From NCBI RefSeq assembly GCF_003663825.1, contig NZ_RCCC01000001.1, forward strand, positions 3,976,501 to 4,040,500: a DNA stretch of 64,000 nucleotides, in the 5' to 3' direction. Made by a program: the position numbers and the translations under genes. Source of the DNA: Acidovorax sp. 106 (GTDB lineage: Bacteria; Pseudomonadota; Gammaproteobacteria; Burkholderiales; Burkholderiaceae_C). Of the stretch, positions 62,594 to 64,000 are shown one piece after another (the stretch's first letter is position 1; the number at the start of each line of letters is the position of its first letter). The notes under the pieces were generated by a model, which had not been told where the DNA came from, ran no database searches, and saw only the letters and a program-made list of their open reading frames with translations.

Positions 62594-63958
62594 TCAAGGG
62601 GTTGCAGTAAGTTGCCCCATCAGTGGAAACAGCCCCAGCAGCAGGCACGCTCCCATCAGCGCCAGGCTCACCACGGTGGCCCACTTCAGGGCAAAGCGCT
62701 GGTGGTCGCCAAAGTCCACGCCGGCCAGTGACACCAGCAGATACGTCGATGGCACCAGCGGGCTGAGCAAGTGCACGGGCTGGCCAATCAGCGAGGCCCG
62801 GGCCATTTCCACAGGGCTGATGCCGTAGGCCTGTGCGGCTTCGTTCAAGATGGGCAGCACGCCAAAGTAGAACGCATCGTTGGACATGAAGAACGTGAGC
62901 GGCATGCTCAGCAGCGCCGTGATGGTGGGCATGTAGGGGCCCATGCTCTTGGGGATGGCGGCCAGCAGCCCACGCGACATGGCCTCGACCATGCCGGTGC
63001 CCGACAGAATGCCCGTGAAGATGCCCGCCGCAAAAATCAGCGCCACCACGGCCAGTGCGTTGGTGGCGTATTCGGCCACCACCTTGCGCTGGTCGGCTAC
63101 GTCGGGGTAGTTGATGACGATGGCCACGGCAAAGCCCATCATGAACAGCACGGGCAAGGGCAGCAGGCCCATGACGAGCGTCACCATCAGTGCGGAGGTC
63201 AGGCCCAGGTTCACCCACAGCAGGCGGGGGCGGCGCATGTCGGCGTTCTCCGGGCCTGTGATGGTGGGCAGGTGCTCGCCGGTGGCTTCTTCATCAGCTT
63301 CCATGGCGGCGCGCGTGTCGCTTTGCAGCGGCAGGCTCACGGTGCCCAGGCGCTGGCGCTCGCGCAGGCCCAGGTACACCGCAATGGCCAGCAGCGCCAC
63401 GATGGCCAGCCCCATGGCCGGAACCATGGGCACGAAGACCTCGGCTGGGTCTACATGCAATGCGCTGGCTGCGCGGGCTGTGGGGCCGCCCCAGGGCGTG
63501 AGGTTCATGATGCCGCTGGCTACCACGGCCACACAGGTCAGGCTCAGCGGGTTCATTTTGAGCCGCTTGTACAGCGGCAGCATCGATGCCACGGTGATCA
63601 TGTAAGTGGTTGAGCCATCGCCATCGAGCGAGATCAGCAGTGCCAGCACCGCGGTACCCACCACGATCTTGAGCGGATCGCCCTTGACCAGCTTGAGGAT
63701 CACGCCCACCACCGGGTCGAACAGGCCCGCGTGGATCATCACGCCGAAGTACAGGATGGCGAACATCAGCATCACGCCCGTGGGGGCGATCTTGCGGATG
63801 CCGTCGAGCATCATGGCCCCCATGGTGGGGGCGAAGCCGCCGATGACGGCAAACACGATGGGGATGCTGATCAAGGCCACCAGGGGCGAAAGCCGCCGGG
63901 TCATGATCAGGATCATGAAGGTCAGCACCATGCCGAATCCGAGCAAGGTCAGCAGCAT
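62594..63958 (-). CDS. CitMHS-family citrate/metal symporter
   Basis: A 454-residue inner-membrane transporter with about 11-12 segments. MLLTLLGFGMVLTFMILIM, LVALISIPIVFAVIGGFAP, SLDGDGSTTYMITVASMLPL, IMNLTPWGGPTARAASAL, LSMPLTFFMSNDAFYFGVLP and PVHLLSPLVPSTYLLVSLAG fit the CitM/CitH group, which import citrate complexed with Mg2+ or Ca2+ with protons. A hydrophilic loop with acidic residues (~210-245) is central. It runs convergent to the regulator gene, 77 bp away. Substrate is by family only. Confidence 0.9.
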   Translation of the reverse strand: MLLTLLGFGMVLTFMILIMTRRLSPLVALISIPIVFAVIGGFAPTMGAMMLDGIRKIAPTGVMLMFAILYFGVMIHAGLFDPVVGVILKLVKGDPLKIVVGTAVLALLISLDGDGSTTYMITVASMLPLYKRLKMNPLSLTCVAVVASGIMNLTPWGGPTARAASALHVDPAEVFVPMVPAMGLAIVALLAIAVYLGLRERQRLGTVSLPLQSDTRAAMEADEEATGEHLPTITGPENADMRRPRLLWVNLGLTSALMVTLVMGLLPLPVLFMMGFAVAIVINYPDVADQRKVVAEYATNALAVVALIFAAGIFTGILSGTGMVEAMSRGLLAAIPKSMGPYMPTITALLSMPLTFFMSNDAFYFGVLPILNEAAQAYGISPVEMARASLIGQPVHLLSPLVPSTYLLVSLAGVDFGDHQRFALKWATVVSLALMGACLLLGLFPLMGQLTATP

Positions 63959-64000
63959 GGCAGGGGTCTCCGTGTGGGTGTCATGGGGTTCCGTTCAAAG

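Overview
The window looks like chromosomal DNA of a betaproteobacterium of the Comamonadaceae (Acidovorax-like). This is inferred from the high GC content, the overall gene style, Burkholderiales-type ABC transporters, a stand-alone infA, and short dispersed intergenic repeats of a kind I associate with that family. I could run no database search, so the genus is a guess.

Layout. 1-4105 is an accessory island edge: the 3' end of an Rhs polymorphic toxin with an AT-rich C-terminal domain, a probable membrane immunity protein, a decayed IS5-type transposase and a P4-type integrase. 4106-9008 holds an HD-GYP protein and an envelope-stress-like module: a Spy/CpxP-like lipoprotein, a small signal-less relative of it, an OmpR-type regulator and a histidine kinase. 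9279-20612 is a complete histidine-utilisation locus: an NMT1/TauA-type ABC transporter, HutC, HutH, HutU, HutD, HutI, HutF and HutG. Two near-identical palindromes, upstream of the transporter and of hutH, are strong HutC operator candidates. HutF plus HutG means histidine goes to glutamate, formate and two ammonia by the five-step route.

20613-30527 is mixed housekeeping sequence: two MITE-like elements, psd, a secreted S53 peptidase, infA, tRNA-Pro(UGG), a DUF1624 membrane protein, a parvulin, bolA, yciB, msrB and selO. 30695-49179 is dominated by acyl-CoA metabolism: an acyl-CoA synthetase, a Liv-type ABC transporter, oleate hydratase, a FadB-type enzyme, a thiolase, an alpha/beta hydrolase with a glycine-zipper N-terminus, an acyl-CoA dehydrogenase, an SDR, a hotdog thioesterase and an MDR reductase. 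49179-53310 has GNAT, GST, SDR, Ogt and tRNA-Gly(CCC). 53381-62517 is a GABA/polyamine module, gabT-potA-potD-potB-potC-gabD, read leftward from a divergent MocR/GabR-type regulator. The window ends in a CitMHS-family transporter.

Structure beyond genes. I count six copies of a ~57-bp repeat; one lies in frame inside selO. There are two copies of a second GC-rich repeat. Two MITE-like elements have IS5-like target duplications, one placed exactly on the psd stop codon. A ~105-bp inverted-repeat element supplies the end of ogt. No CRISPR array, rRNA operon or complete prophage was seen. The least described content is the Rhs C-terminal toxin with its immunity gene, the signal-less Spy relative, the glycine-zipper hydrolase and the repeat-modified selO.
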